Origin: Chelydra serpentina
Lineage: Eukaryota > Chordata > Testudines > Chelydridae
DNA: 64,000 nucleotides
Reading direction: 5' to 3'
Assembly: GCA_037349315.1 (NCBI GenBank)
Contig: JBAIAC010000059.1
Coordinates: 6,040,001-6,104,000, forward strand
Position 1 is the stretch's first letter, and the number at the start of each line of letters is the position of its first letter. This document shows, piece after piece, positions 36,163 to 48,031 of the stretch. The notes beneath the pieces are model-generated. The model ran no database searches, was not told where the DNA came from, and saw only the letters and a program-made list of their open reading frames with translations. The position numbers and the translations under genes were made by a program.

Positions 36163-37330
36163 GTCACAAGTTAAGTTAAATAGACTGCCAACTTTTTTAT
36201 TTTATAGTTCAGTTTGTGATTTTGAGCATTATTTACTTGAGACATTTATTATTTTTATGTAAAAGGCTATTTGTTCTGTTGCCTGTTGTATAATAAGATT
36301 GAGGTTTTAAATAAAATAATAATAATAACAATAACAATAATAACAATGTGCGCATTTATTAAACCATATAGCTTTTTTATATAGTACCCATGCAGGCACA
36401 CAGACATTCCTCCTGAGAGGCGCAATGAGATAGGGTTCTGGTGCATATCTGGATACATATAAAAGTGGAGTGTGGATCACGGGTCAGAGACAAGTTAATT
36501 ATCGCACGTGTGGATCAGGTGGTGGATCCAAATTTTTGTATCTGCAGAGGGCTCTACCTATGGATTGTCTTAGTTACGCAAAATGCCTTTTGGATTCATG
36601 ATTGCACAAGGGACGTTTCAGAAGGTAGTAATGATCTAACCCAAGTTTTGAGAACTGAAGACATTCATAGATACTTAGGTGATTTCATGTTTCCATAAAA
36701 CACGGGAAGAACATCTACATTTTTTTAAAGAGTCAGGGTTTAAATTTGCAGGAAACAAATGTCAATTTGTAAGTAGTTCAAACATATAGTCCGCGAGAAT
36801 GGGTTGGAACCCCAACCCTAGAAGCTGAACATTATAAAGGATGGAAGGTTCCTACAAAACTGAAAGAGGTACAGAGGTTTATGGGTTTCTGCAGCTTCTA
36901 CAAGAGATTTGTACAAAATTTCACAGAGTGGACACTATCATTATACTAGCTAAAAGTGACTTTGTCTGAACAGAGGAACACAAAAAAGCTTGAGAATCAC
37001 TGAAGGAGAAGGATTTCTAAACTATGCTGTGCTGCTATGCTTAAAATTCTCAGACCCATCCTGCCAATCAAGGTAACCTGTGATGCCTCAAAGATTGTTT
37101 TTGGATTGCATTTGAACAAACTGATGAGTATGGTAGGTACAGTGCAGTGGCTTTGGGAGGTCGGGAAAAATATTCAGCTTCAGAACTGGAGTGTCTGACT
37201 ATTGTGGAGGATCTCAAGTCCTATTTATTAGCTACAAATTTCGGTGTACACAGACCCCAGTACTCTGCAGGGCTCTTTAGGAAGCACAAACCGGAAAGGT
37301 GGAAAGTGATTCATAAACTGTCTGAATAGA

Positions 37331-37776
37331 CATTCACTCTTTGACATAAACCTTGAAAGCAAAATGTGTTTGCGAATGTTTTCAGCTGAGTGAGGGCAGT
37401 GAAAATAGATTCTGCCAATTCTACACTTAATCAGGCATCGGCTTCTCAACATTTCAATGTATCAGTTTCTTTTATATAAACAAATACCTCATTATATATT
37501 GTTGAAGATTAGGTTTCTAAATCACATTTAGAGTCAAAATAGACAGCATGGTCAAAACTATCTGTAACACTTCTTATGGTCAGTTACCTCGACAACAGAA
37601 TTTACTGAAATTGAACCAGTCTGTTAGCTTTAATTTCTGATTTAGTTTCTTACATTTATTTGACATCACCTTTTATTTTCTTAATCTAATCATAAATGTA
37701 TATTGAGTGCTGGCTGGGAATTTTCCATCTACATTTTTGCAACAGAAAATGCAGTTTCTCCATAACTGAAGATACC
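37331..37776. other. Intergenic, no recognisable feature
   Basis: AT-rich sequence between the truncated Ty3/Gypsy element and the solo LTR. Nothing recognisable. Confidence 0.4.
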
Positions 37777-37781
37777 TGCAG

Positions 37782-38816
37782 TGTGATGGTCCACGCCCCT
37801 AGGGTCAGGGCAGCGTGGCCTACCAGTCAAAGTCTCTGATGCTACCCCTCAGTGTCGGGCAGCGTGGCCTAGCGTCCGCAGTCTGAAACACCACCCTTTG
37901 TTGCACGGTAGCGTGGCTTAGTGGCCAAAGTCTCTAGCACCACCCTTAGGTGCAGGGTAGCGTGGCCTAGCGGCCGGAGTCTATAACACCACCCTTAGGT
38001 GCAGGGCAGCGCGGCCTAGCGGCCGGAGTCTATAACACCACCCTTAGGTGCAGGGCAGCGTGGCCTAGCGGCTGGAGTCTATAACACCACCCTTAGGTGC
38101 AGGGCAGCGTGGCCTAGCGGCCGGAGTCTATAACACCACCCTTAGGTGCAGGGCAGCGTGGCCTAGCGGCCGGAGTCTATAACACCACCCTTAGGTGCAG
38201 GGCAGCGTGGCCTAGCGGCCGGAGTCTATAACACCACCCTTAGGTGCAGGGTAGCGTGGCCTAGTGGCCGGAGTCTCTAGTACCACCCTTCGTGCAGGGC
38301 AGTGCGGCCTAGTGGCTGGAGTCTATAACCCCACCCTTGGGTGCAGGGTAGCGTGGCCTAGTGGCCAGAACAGTAGCGTGGTAACTTGCCACTTCGGCTG
38401 GGGAGGGTCCGGCCGAAACACGCTGAGTTCCATCGGGGTGGGAGGTACCATTCGGCCGCCCTCCCTGGGTCACCCCCTACCAGAGTCCATGTTGGGGTAC
38501 CCCACGAGGGGTCGGGTCCTCCGTGGTCAGCAGGGCCAGTCGTCATCACGGGCTTCTCCACTCGAGGGGATCCAGGCAGGCCGTGCAAGGCTTCAGTTCC
38601 TGGTTCCGTCAGTGGCTGTGAGTGGCCCTCTGCAGGAGCTCCCCAGACAGGTCCTTCCCCTGCGGTCTCCCCACCTGAATGAGCTGGGCTCCCTCCCTTT
38701 ATACAGCTAGAACACTTGGAGCATGCCCAGTCCTGCCAGGGGGGCGGGACTTCTGCTGTTAATCCCATGGGTTCAACCCTGCCTGGGCTAGTGCGGGGTA
38801 AGCGGACTCCGTCACA
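37782..38816 (-). repeat. Solo LTR (1035 bp) carrying an internal minisatellite
   Basis: The unit starts TGTGATGGTCCACGCC and ends GACTCCGTCACA, flanked by tgcag on both sides (37777-37781 and 38817-38821). The ends are inverted (TGTGA.GG). On the minus strand TATAAA lies at 38703-38698, so the element reads leftward and the minisatellite lies about 300 bases downstream of the predicted start site, in the R/U5 half. No internal genes are present. Confidence 0.9.
37803..38375. repeat. 49-bp minisatellite, about 12 units, inside the solo LTR
   Basis: Units start at 37803, 37852, 37901, 37950, 37999, 38048, 38097, 38146, 38195, 38244, 38292 and 38341. All steps are 49 bases except one of 48. 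The core is GGCAGCGTGGCCTAGCGGCC then GGAGTCTATAACACCACCCT. The units at 38097, 38146 and 38195 are identical and the outer units are diverged, the pattern expected when an array grows from its centre. Confidence 0.95.
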
Positions 38817-38821
38817 TGCAG

Positions 38822-40925
38822 GCACACTGCTTTTGGTGAAACTCTTCATCAGGAAAGGTTGACCCAAATCTAGATATTTCAGTTTGCCCAACCAAATCAA
38901 AATGTGGTGTATCAGGCAGTTCAACATTTAGAGGTGTCTGCCTGAGGATCCTGATGAGTAGAAGTTTAGATGTCTTGTGCCCCCATTTGCTTCTATGGAC
39001 TGGGCCTCTCCAACTGGACTACCTCTCTCATGATGCACCACAGGCTCCCTTCTGGTTGAAAAGACACTCTGCATCATAGACATTCTCATGATGCACTGTG
39101 GACAGATACACAGTCTGGCTGGGGAGCCTATTCAATAGAGGAGAATGGGGGCAGAAGATAGTAGAACTACAACTCCTATGGCAGCATAGGGTGACAGATC
39201 AGTGTCAAACCAAGGGAAAATTGAACATTTTGTTTCACTTCAACCAGCTGAAACACAATACTTCAGGAAAGTTGAAGTGTTTAATTTTCTTCTAAAGTGT
39301 TATGCTTTTGATACTTCCGAATAGAAACTTCAGAACTTTCTGTTCCATAAAAGTCGTCTATATTTTTACTTTGTCCCAATTCAAGCCTAAAACTTCAAAA
39401 TATCAGAACTCCCCCTAGATAAAAAAAATCAGAATTCCTTCAACTCTAATTATACTTTACAATACCATAGCAAATACACCTTGATCTGCTGTGTCATTGT
39501 GAACTTATAGCCATAAAGCATCAGAGAAATGAAAAGGGTATAAGAAGAAATTATTTTACAACTTAGCAAGAGTTTGTGGTTAAGTCTAGCTAGTTATTCA
39601 ACCTACATTTCTTTTGTCTGAAACACAGTAGCAGCATCTGACATGGTTTTTAAAGGCTTAGGCCTGAATTATGCCAAGGATTCTACTCTATGTATGGAGG
39701 TATAACATTAATTCTGTGTTTTCTATGTTGTCAGTACATTAGGCAAATCACAATTCTGTTCCACTTGCCCCATCTCTAAAGTAGATAGATACCTGTCTTA
39801 AATGCTAGCAGCTGTATGCCTTTAATTAAGCACCTGAAAAGTACTATTAATAATTGTATTGATCAAGATAACCATCCAGCCTATCTTGGCGCTTATAGGA
39901 TAAGATCATTTCATACCAGAGCAACATTAGTAATTGTGAGTCATTCCATAGTGAATTTCTCCCTGAAGATGTCTGCTTACTAGGCCTGTGGATGTGTCCA
40001 CACATACAATAGCTAGTAGGCTACTAGGGCACATGAACACCCTAGCCACACCTTTTCTCTCTCCAGCCACTCTTCTTGTACCAGAAGCTCTTGCAAGGGA
40101 TGGATGTGTTTGCTAGGGAGGGACTTCCTTTACATGGAGGAATTCCACACAGGCCATTATGGTATCTTTGCAGCTCTTTTTTCCAGTATGGAAAGACCAT
40201 AATACAGCAATGAATTCTACCTTGTCTGAGTGTGAAATGAGCAGGCCAGGCAAAGCTTCTGTGGATTGAAACAGTGGATCAGAGTGAACACACAGAAGGT
40301 AGTTTGTACTGGGGAACATGTCACAGGCTTTGCTTTCTCTCATCTAGTCCATGGCAGGGGAATGAGCCTTGGCTGGAGGGCTGGAAGGGTTACAGTGATA
40401 ATCTCTGTACCCTAACTCTCTCCCATCCAGAAAAACTGTTCTATCCTTCCTTTTGTTTGTTCTCACTTAATAGAAATAGCAGGCTGCAAGAGCAAGTATT
40501 TCCACTTTTAGTGAATACCTGGTATTGGTGCAGAGAGCTTCATTCCTTAGGCAAGCACTGATTGTGCAATATCTCTGCCAGGACTATGACAGTCTGTTGG
40601 CTTATAACTTTCTCACGCAATTCTCATGCTAGGTCTCAGCTCAGAATTTAAACTTGTGTAAATTGCCAGAAAAACTAGGTGAGTGGTTTGAGTTATCCAA
40701 AAGACTGCGGGGAAGCACACTTTCCCAAGATTCCAAATGACAGTTCTACACTCTGATAGTTTGATACTGTCATAACCCAAAACTTCAAATCTAGTTTCCT
40801 TTGAAAATCTTGGTGAGGTGTAAAAACAAGACAAGTTTGAAGAAAATGGGTTCAGTACTTATAAAACACTAGATATTTTCAATTCTGTAATGTATTCTAG
40901 AGTGCCTTGAGGATGCAACTTTTAT
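38822..40925. other. Intergenic, mostly unassigned
   Basis: Around 38940-39200 there are CTCATGATGCACCACAGG, CTCATGATGCACTGTGG and ACTACAACTCCTATGGCAGC motifs that suggest an old repeat, without clean ends. The remainder has no recognisable exon or element. Confidence 0.4.
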
Positions 40926-40932
40926 GGATGAA

Positions 40933-42106
40933 TGCCACGGTCTGGGGTATAGGTCAGAGAGGCTGTGTCACTGCTTATATTATAACCTTGAGGGCCCCAA
41001 AATGCTTTTGCTACTTGTGGCTCCCTGCCTGGGACACACACATAGGAAGTAATCAGGATGCACTGCATGTTCTGTGTGCTGTACAACTCTGATTTAACCT
41101 CTTTGAATCCAACAGCCTATCAGCAGTTATCAGAGACACACTTTTGTCTTTACCAGTCTTGGTTAATGTTAGCAGGTGACCCCAAAACATCCCAGATCCT
41201 GAACTTTCCCAAACCTGTGTGCTCTGCAATTTTCAGCCCTCTCCTGCAACATTCAGAGGAATAATACAGTTCATTTGCTCCTTTAAGGAGACAACACCCA
41301 ACAGCTTCCCATATTAACTAGCATTAACGTTCACTGTAATTCAAACACAACATTCTTGGTTTAGATTAAAAGTAAAACAAGTTTATTAACAAAAAATATA
41401 GCATTGTAAGTGAGTTCAAGTATAAGAGATGTTAGAAATGGTTGTAAGCAAATAAAAGTGAAGCTTTCTAATCACTAAAATTTAACCTAGTAAAATAAAG
41501 TCTTTGTTCAAGATGGTTTTTCTCATCCACAGTCTTCCAGCAAGATGGCTGACCCTCCCCCTGCCACGATCTTCTCCAGAAGTCTGAAGTGCTGGTTCTT
41601 TTGTCTTAGGTGAAAGAGATAAATTGGGGTTCTTTGCCCCTTTCTTTTATAGTCCAGAAAACCTTTGAAATAGATTCTTCTGAAGGTTACCCCTCAAAGT
41701 AAAGTTTATTCAGGCCATGAGGAATGCAACATGGAGTCTAGTGGTGAAGGAAGCTCCATGCTGTTGTCTTCCCCCATTGGTGTTTGAAGGAAACAGAACA
41801 ATTTGCATTTCAGCAATTTCTACCCCTTGATGGCCCAGTTTACTACTTATATGTAAATTGAGGTAAACCCACATTCTTTTGTTTAACATCTTTTACCTAG
41901 GCAAGGCTCTCTGGTCTTGAACATGTGCTAGTAACATCATACAGGGAAATTCATAACTTTACATATAATGTTACTACATACATTTTACCAGGATATTATG
42001 GATCAGCAAATTATTAGTTTTCAAATGATACCTCACAAGGCATATCTTGTACAAAGATTATTACAATACTGTGTAGGGTGTGACTGCATGGGTGCTTAGA
42101 GTCACA
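40933..42106 (-). repeat. Solo LTR (1174 bp), minus orientation
   Basis: The unit starts TGCCACGGTCTGGGG and ends GCTTAGAGTCACA, flanked by atgaa on both sides (40928-40932 and 42107-42111). On the minus strand a TATAAAAG box lies near 41650 and AATAAA near 41382, in the right order. It is the same family as the truncated copy at 20640-21187 and a relative of 17429-18808. No internal region. Confidence 0.87.
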
Positions 42107-42111
42107 ATGAA

Positions 42112-43435
42112 TTTTAAGAAGAGATCAGTTAAAGACATCTTAATCTGCTAGCAAATCCAGTGGATCTTAAGCTCCCTAGAACAACTCTGTATCAAGAAAA
42201 TCCTTAAACCAGTTATATGCAGATAAATTAAGGATGCCCCACTAAATGCTTTAAAGATGGTTCTGCTAGAGCCACTAGGACTGAAAACATTCGGTTTAAA
42301 AATTTGGGAGAGAACAGCATCACTATGTCAGGGTCCCATTTATCATAAACCCAGAGTTAAAGAGCTTACTAATATTTCAGCATAGGCTCAGATCTAAAGT
42401 AGTAAGGACAAGACAAATAACTCCACTTAAAGCAGTTTACAGGGTTTGCTGGTGAAGCTGTCATTGCACAAACTCTGCAAGCTGATTATCACTAAGGAAG
42501 TTGCAAGCTCTAAGGCAGAGTTTGTAAGGTCTCTAAGAAGAAGAGCACTGCATAACTTTACAGAGAAGTTAAATACATATTGCACAGATGTAATCTGTTC
42601 CTGTTTTTCTTGTTAAATGTAAATTTTAATGCAAAAAGACTTGATCCATAGACCCTTGCTGACGTGATCAGCCCACAATTTCATCTCATTGCAGAGGGAG
42701 GTCAGTATTAGTTCTCTATGCCATTAAAAATATAGGATGTCAACCTCAGCTTCTGGAATTTTGTAACTTTGGAGTGTCTCTGTCTTCAACTTAATGTCAT
42801 CTATGTTTGAGAGCTGTAATGAGGTCTATTTACCCATCACAATTTAATTTGGGACAAGGATCTGAGCTGTGGAGGGAGAATAGTGGTAAATCGACTAGTG
42901 CTGACAGGGTCAGGATGTGGTCTGATCTAAGAAATACACAGTGATTAGCTCTGGTCTCAGAATCTGAGAAATGGTACCGATTAATCCAGAAGAATTAGCA
43001 TGTGAGCGTACACAACAGAAAATTAAATCAGAAGTGTGTATTTAGAGTGTTGTACTGTGCAGCTCATTATAGTAGGCTCAGTTTTGCAAGTCAAAAGCAG
43101 ATTAGACATTGGAATTCCAAAAGGTAATGCAGGTTCCAGTAAATACTGTGCTACATGATGTAACCTTGGTTTCCCTGAAATATTATGCCTGAAAACGTCT
43201 GCTACAAAATGGATAATTGACCATTCTCTCAACCCCCACCTGATTGAAAGAACAGGACCATGGCCTATCATCAGTAGACTGCTCTGTCTTCAAGACAAAC
43301 AAACTGTACTACAGAGGCAGCTCAGTCTAAGAAGTGATGGTCTCACTGGGAGATACAAAATTTCCTTTCCCCAGTACTGTTCAGTTGAAGCAGCCTCAAA
43401 GAGCCTTTAGCAAAATCTGTAAGAAGTTCTGGGAA
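42112..43435. other. Intergenic, no recognisable feature
   Basis: Short frames without recognisable domain. No boundary of a mobile element seen. Confidence 0.4.
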
Positions 43436-43440
43436 GACAT

Positions 43441-45330
43441 CATAAGAACGGCCATTCTGGGTCAGATCAATGGTCCATCTAGCCCAGTATCCTCTCTTCC
43501 AACAGTGGTTGGTGCCACATGCTTCAGAGGGAATTAATAGAACTGGGTAATTAGTAAGTGATCCATCCACTGTTGTCCAGTCCCAGCTTCTGGCAATCAG
43601 AGGTTGTATCCCTGACCATCTTGGCTAATAGCCATTGATGGACCTATCCTTCATGAACTTATCTTGTTCTTTTCTGAGCACAGTTATAATTTTGGCCTTC
43701 CCAGCATCCCCTGGCAACAAGTTACACAGGTTGATTGTGCATGTGTGTGTGAAGTACTTTATGTTTGTTTTAAACCTGCTGCCTATTAATTTCATTGGGT
43801 GACCTCTGCTTCATGTGTTATGTGAAGGGATAAATAAAATGTTCTTATTCACATTCTCCACACCAGTCATGATTTTATGGATCTCTCTCATGTCCCCCCT
43901 TAGTAGACTCTGTTCTAAAATGAACAGGCCCAATCTTTTAATCTCTCCTCATGATGGAAGCTGTTCCATACCTCTAATCATTTTTGTTGTCTTTCTCTGC
44001 ACTTTTTCCAATTGTAATGTATCCTTTTTGAGATGGGGCCAGCAGAACTGCATGCAGTATTCCAGCTATGGACGTACAATGGATATATAGATAGTGGCAC
44101 TATGATATTTTCAGTTTTATTATCTATCCCTTTCCTAATGGTTCCTAACATTCTGGGAGCTTTTTTAACTGCCACTGCACATTGAGCACATGTTTCCAGA
44201 GAACAATCCACGATGACTCCAAGGTCTCTTTCTTGAGTGGTAATAGCTAATTTAGACCCCATCATTTTGTATGTATAGTCGGGATTTTTTTTCCCCAGTG
44301 TGCATTACTTTGCACTTATCAACATAGAATTTCAGCTGCTGTTTGGTTGTCCAGTCACCCAGTTTTGTGAAATCCCTTTGTAACGCTTCACAGTCAGTTT
44401 TGAGCTTAACTATCTTGGGTAATTTTATATCATCTGCAAACTTTGCCACTTAACTGTTTATCCACTTTTCCAGATAATTTATGAATATGTTGAACAGCAC
44501 TGGTCCCAGTACAGACCCTTGGGGGATCCCACTATTTATCTCTTTCCTTTTGTGAAAACTGTATTCCTACCCTTTTCCTCCATCTTTTAACCAGTTACTG
44601 ATCCAGGAGAGGTCCTTCCCTCTTATCCCATGACTGCTTACTTTGTATAATAGCCTTTGGTGTGGGACCTTGTCAAAGGTTTTCTGAAAGTCCAAGTACA
44701 TTTGGATCACCCTTGTCCACATGCTTGACACCATGCTCAAAGAATTCTAATAGACTGGTGAGGCATGTTCACTCTTTCTCAAAAATATCATGTTCATCTA
44801 TGTGTCTGATAATTCTGTTCTTTACTGTAGTTTCAACCAATTTGCCTGGTACTGAAGTTAGGCTTACCGGCCTCTAATTGCCAGGAGTGGCTCTGGAGCC
44901 TTTTAAAAAAATTGGTGTTGCATTAGCTATCCTCCAGTCATCTGGCAAAGAGGTTGATTTAAGCAATAGGTTACATACCACAGTAGTTATTAGTTCTTCA
45001 ATTTCATATTTGAGTCCTTTCAAAACTCTTGGGTAAATACCATATTACTGTTCAATATATCAGATTGTTCCAAAACCTCCTCTATTGACAACTCAATTTG
45101 GGACGGTTCCTCAGATTTGTCACCTAAAAAGAATGGACCCCTCACATCCTCTACAGTGAACACCGATACAAAGAATTAATTTAGCTTCTTTGCAACAGCC
45201 TTGTCTTCCTTGAGTGCTCCTTTAGTACCTTGATCATCAGGTGTCTCTACTGATTGTTTGACATGCTTCCTGCTTCTGATGTACTAAAAAAACCCTGCTG
45301 TTAGTTTTTTTAGATTCAAATCTCCTAACC
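43441..45330 (-). mobile_element. CR1 LINE, ORF2 3' half and 3' UTR
   Basis: The 3' end at 43441-43640 is the GGGTCAG-ATC and CTAGCCCAGTATCCTCTCTT region in reverse. Upstream (to the right) the minus strand gives reverse-transcriptase motifs: GIPQGSVLGPVLFNIFINYL near 44530-44470, KFADDIKL near 44445 with an intact catalytic FADD box, and ERDLGVIVD near 44230. Frames 44252-44449 and 43978-44265 are adjoining pieces of one broken ORF2. 5'-truncated within ORF2, inactive. Confidence 0.9.
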
Positions 45331-45684
45331 ATTTATCAGTGTTTAACAAGTTAAATATATGTGAAAGCACCTGTACAACCATTGTAAATAATATTTTTAA
45401 ATGTGCTAATTGCAGATATAGAACATTGTTTTCCCTTTCCATTATTTATGTTGTGGGTTGTGACTGATTAAAAGACTGCAGTTCCTGGTTACTCCTCTGA
45501 TAGTATTTGAATGGCTCCATTCTCTGCACAGGTATTATATATGAACAGAATAAAATAAAGATGGATACTTTTCCATCAATATTTGTCACACTAAAGTCTG
45601 AGTACTAATGTGATATTCTCCAAAGGAATTCTGGCCCTCAGTCTTCATAGTGGTACAAAGCAATAGCTTTTCATCAATGAGGAC

Positions 45685-46870
45685 AATTCATAGAATTATA
45701 GGATTGGAAGGGACCTCGAGAGGTCTTCTAGTCCAGTCTCTCATGGCAGGACTAAGTATTAGCTAGACCATCCTTTACAGGTGTTTGTCTAACCTGGTCT
45801 TAAAAATCTCCAATGATGAAGATTCCACAACCTCCCTATGCAATTTATTCCAGTGCTTAACCATGCTGACAGTTATGAAATTTTTCCTAATGTCCAACCT
45901 AATCTTCCCTTGCTGCAATTTAAGTACATTGTTTCTTGTCCTATCCTCAGAGTTTAAGGAAAACAACTTTTCTCCCTCCTCTTTGTAACAATCTTTTATG
46001 TTCTTGAAAATTGTTATGTCCCCTCACAGTCTTCTCCAGAATAAACAAACCTAATTTTTCAATCGGCCCTCATAGGTCATGTTTTCTGGACCTTTAATCA
46101 TTTTTGTTGCTCTTCTCTGGACTTTCTCCAGTTTGTCCACATCTGTCCTCAGGGCCGGCTCTAGGCACCAGCCGACCAACCATGTGCTTGGGGCGGCATC
46201 TCCTAAGGGGCGGCCAGTCGTGGGGCGGCGCATGGGTTTGTTTGCTTTTTTTACTTTGGAGGGGCGGCGCTCTGCGGGGTGTTGTTTCGGCAGGGCGGGG
46301 TGACACTTGGGGCTTTTGGTTTTTTTTTGTTTCGGTGGGGCAGTGCTGGGGGCGTGGTGAGGGTTTTTTATCGGCGGTGCGGTGCTAGGTTTTGTTGCTT
46401 TTTTTTGCTTGGGGTGGCAAAAAAGTTAGAGCCAGCCCTGTCTGTTCTGAAATGTGGCACCCAGAACTGGACATGATACTCCAGTTGACGCCTAATCAGA
46501 CAAGAATTACTTGTCATAGCTTGCTTACACCACTCCTGCTAATAAATCCCAGAAAGACGTTTGCTTTTTTTTTTTTTTTTTTGCAACAGTGTTACATTGT
46601 TGATTCATATTTAGCTTGTGATTCACTATGACCTCCAGATCCCTTTCTGCAGTACTCCTTCCTAGGAAGTCATTTCCCATTTTGTATGTGTGCAACTGAT
46701 TGTTCCTTCCTACGTGGAGTACTTTGCATTTGTCCTTACTGAATTTCATTCTGTTTACTTCAGACCATTTCAAGATAATTTTGAATTTTAATCCAATCCT
46801 CTAAAGCACTTGCAACCCCTCCAAGCTTGTTTCATTCACTCTGAGACCAATTTTTCAGTTTTTCATTTTG
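45685..46870 (-). mobile_element. Second CR1 LINE fragment, ORF2 end and 3' UTR
   Basis: The left end (TTCATAGAATTATAGGATTG then GAAGGGACCTCGAGAGG) is a CR1 3' end in reverse. Minus-strand pieces include a 63-residue C-terminal segment at 45775-45966 (EVVESSSLEIFKTRLDKHL) and the KMKFSKDKCKVLHVG-like block near 46740. It lies head to tail with the CR1 at 43441 but is a different subfamily. Split by the hAT MITE at 46150. A T-run is at 46561-46582. Confidence 0.85.
46150..46440. mobile_element. hAT MITE nested in CR1
   Basis: The ends are CAGGGCCGGCTCTAGGC and GTTAGAGCCAGCCCTG. The TSDs tctgtcct (46142-46149) and tctgttct (46441-46448) differ at one base. The 291-bp unit is G-rich with GGGGCGGCG motifs and T-runs. 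Removing it rejoins the CR1 sequence TCCACATCTGT / CTGAAATGTGG. Frames over it are artefacts. Confidence 0.9.
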
Positions 46871-48024
46871 GCCACCGAACCAAAAAATAAATTATTCACC
46901 CAGTTCTACTCACAACACAACTTGTGAACCTCATCCTCCTTTCCCTACTAACCTTAACATTCCACTTAGAGTGACAGTTATGTGTGAGAAATTACCCCTT
47001 CCAGTATGAACCTTTGCCACTAATAGTAAAAAATAAAATACAATTTTAAAAAATCCTGTGCAGCCTACTAAAGTATCTTGAGACAGTAGATATCTCAGTG
47101 AAAGTATGGAGAATGGTGTGAATTCTTCCACAATGACATGAAATAATAGGTCATAAAAAAGTGTGAATCTGTGATGCACTTATATTAGCTCTTTTCTTAA
47201 TTCAATATTTCTCTTAATAATTATACTTATTAAAAGCAATGTGATAAAGTGGTCTGAGCACAAGACACTTTACACTGGGAATTCCTGACTTCTAATGTCA
47301 AGTGCAACAGGTCTGGGATGCAGTGATTAAGTGAGAGGTCACTGTCTCAAGAGTCTTGAAGTCAAACTGGTATAACTCTTTTTTTCACAACTCAGTCAAC
47401 AGAAAACAAATTTCCTGCAGTCCGAGCATTAAAGTCAGGGTCAGTGTATGTACTGCTGTGGAAGGTGTCATCCATGACAGATCATTTATGTTGATCATGG
47501 TGATTTTCATATCCCAGAAGCTGTTTTTTGTTTAAATGGGAGGTATAGTTCTACTGAAACACTTACCTCTAACACATTTTGAAAAGTTTTCTTGCTTACA
47601 AATTCTCCTTTGAGAAGTGACAGAAGTGTAAAGTAAGTTAGAGATAAAGCCTGCAGGAGGAGAGCTCTGCTTTCTGAGATTTTCTGGGGCTCATAAAAAG
47701 AGTATGGTGGCAGGAGTCTACCTGTGTGAAATATGGGAGTAGTTGATGGAGAAGGCATGAAGGAGATGGGAACGCTTTTATCCACCTGGAAAGCTTTAAG
47801 CATTTTGCCTTTCCCCGTCCACCTCTATCACCTCCACACATACAACTCCTTTCATGCTCCCTCTATGCTCCTCTTCCTGTCTATTCTCCCCTTCCCCAAA
47901 TACCAAAACGTCACTTTTCCTCAGCCAGGCAAACCAAGTGTGGGAATTTCTAGGCCAAGCTATTTGGGAGATGGCACACAAGATGTTAAATTTGTTGAAT
48001 AAACTACAGCTAATTTATTTTTCC
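46871..48024. other. Intergenic, no recognisable feature
   Basis: AT-rich sequence with overlapping short frames at 47500-48000 that show no domain. Nothing assigned. Confidence 0.4.
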
Positions 48025-48031
48025 AAAGCCA

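Larger units (their letters stand above)
33925..36556 (+). mobile_element. 2.6-kb hAT transposon inserted in the Ty3/Gypsy element, perfect TSD
   Basis: The ends are TAGAGTCCTGCAAATCTG on the left and CTGCAGAGGGCTCTA on the right. The TSD cctatgga is identical at 33917-33924 and 36557-36564. It carries a transposase pseudogene and was itself hit by the 198-bp MITE at 35965. The length fits an autonomous hAT copy of 2.5-3.5 kb. A microsatellite of AAT/AAC units lies at about 36313-36348. Confidence 0.93.
32146..37330 (+). mobile_element. Decayed Ty3/Gypsy LTR retrotransposon internal region, split by a hAT element
   Basis: Order of remains: a gag-like stretch from about 32330, an aspartic-protease signature DSGSEISLI at 33065-33091 right after an in-frame TGA, and reverse-transcriptase start blocks at about 33800-33900 (LPSIDTG, SGAKYFSNFDLVAGYH, IAFVTS). 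After the hAT insertion come MPFGFMIAQGTFQK at 36583, YLGDFMF (YLDD box with Asp to Gly) near 36670, EVQRFMGFCSFYKRFVQNF near 36870 and an RNase H piece (YSASELECLTIVEDLKSYLL) near 37170. Many stops and frameshifts occur. Integrase and 3' LTR are absent, so the copy is truncated after RNase H. Confidence 0.85.

Noticed and set aside
37803..38375. CRISPR-like array
   Set aside because: The 49-base units are directly adjacent with no unique spacers, so this is a minisatellite in a vertebrate LTR.
38264..38927. Long frames over the LTR and minisatellite
   Set aside because: They run through the solo LTR on both strands; LTRs are non-coding and the frames follow its GC content.
20852..41264. Similar short proteins at 20852-21034 (-) and 41058-41264 (+), sharing GDPKTS and LNFPK
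   Set aside because: Both are antisense readings of the same LTR family; the similarity is DNA homology of repeats, not a conserved gene.
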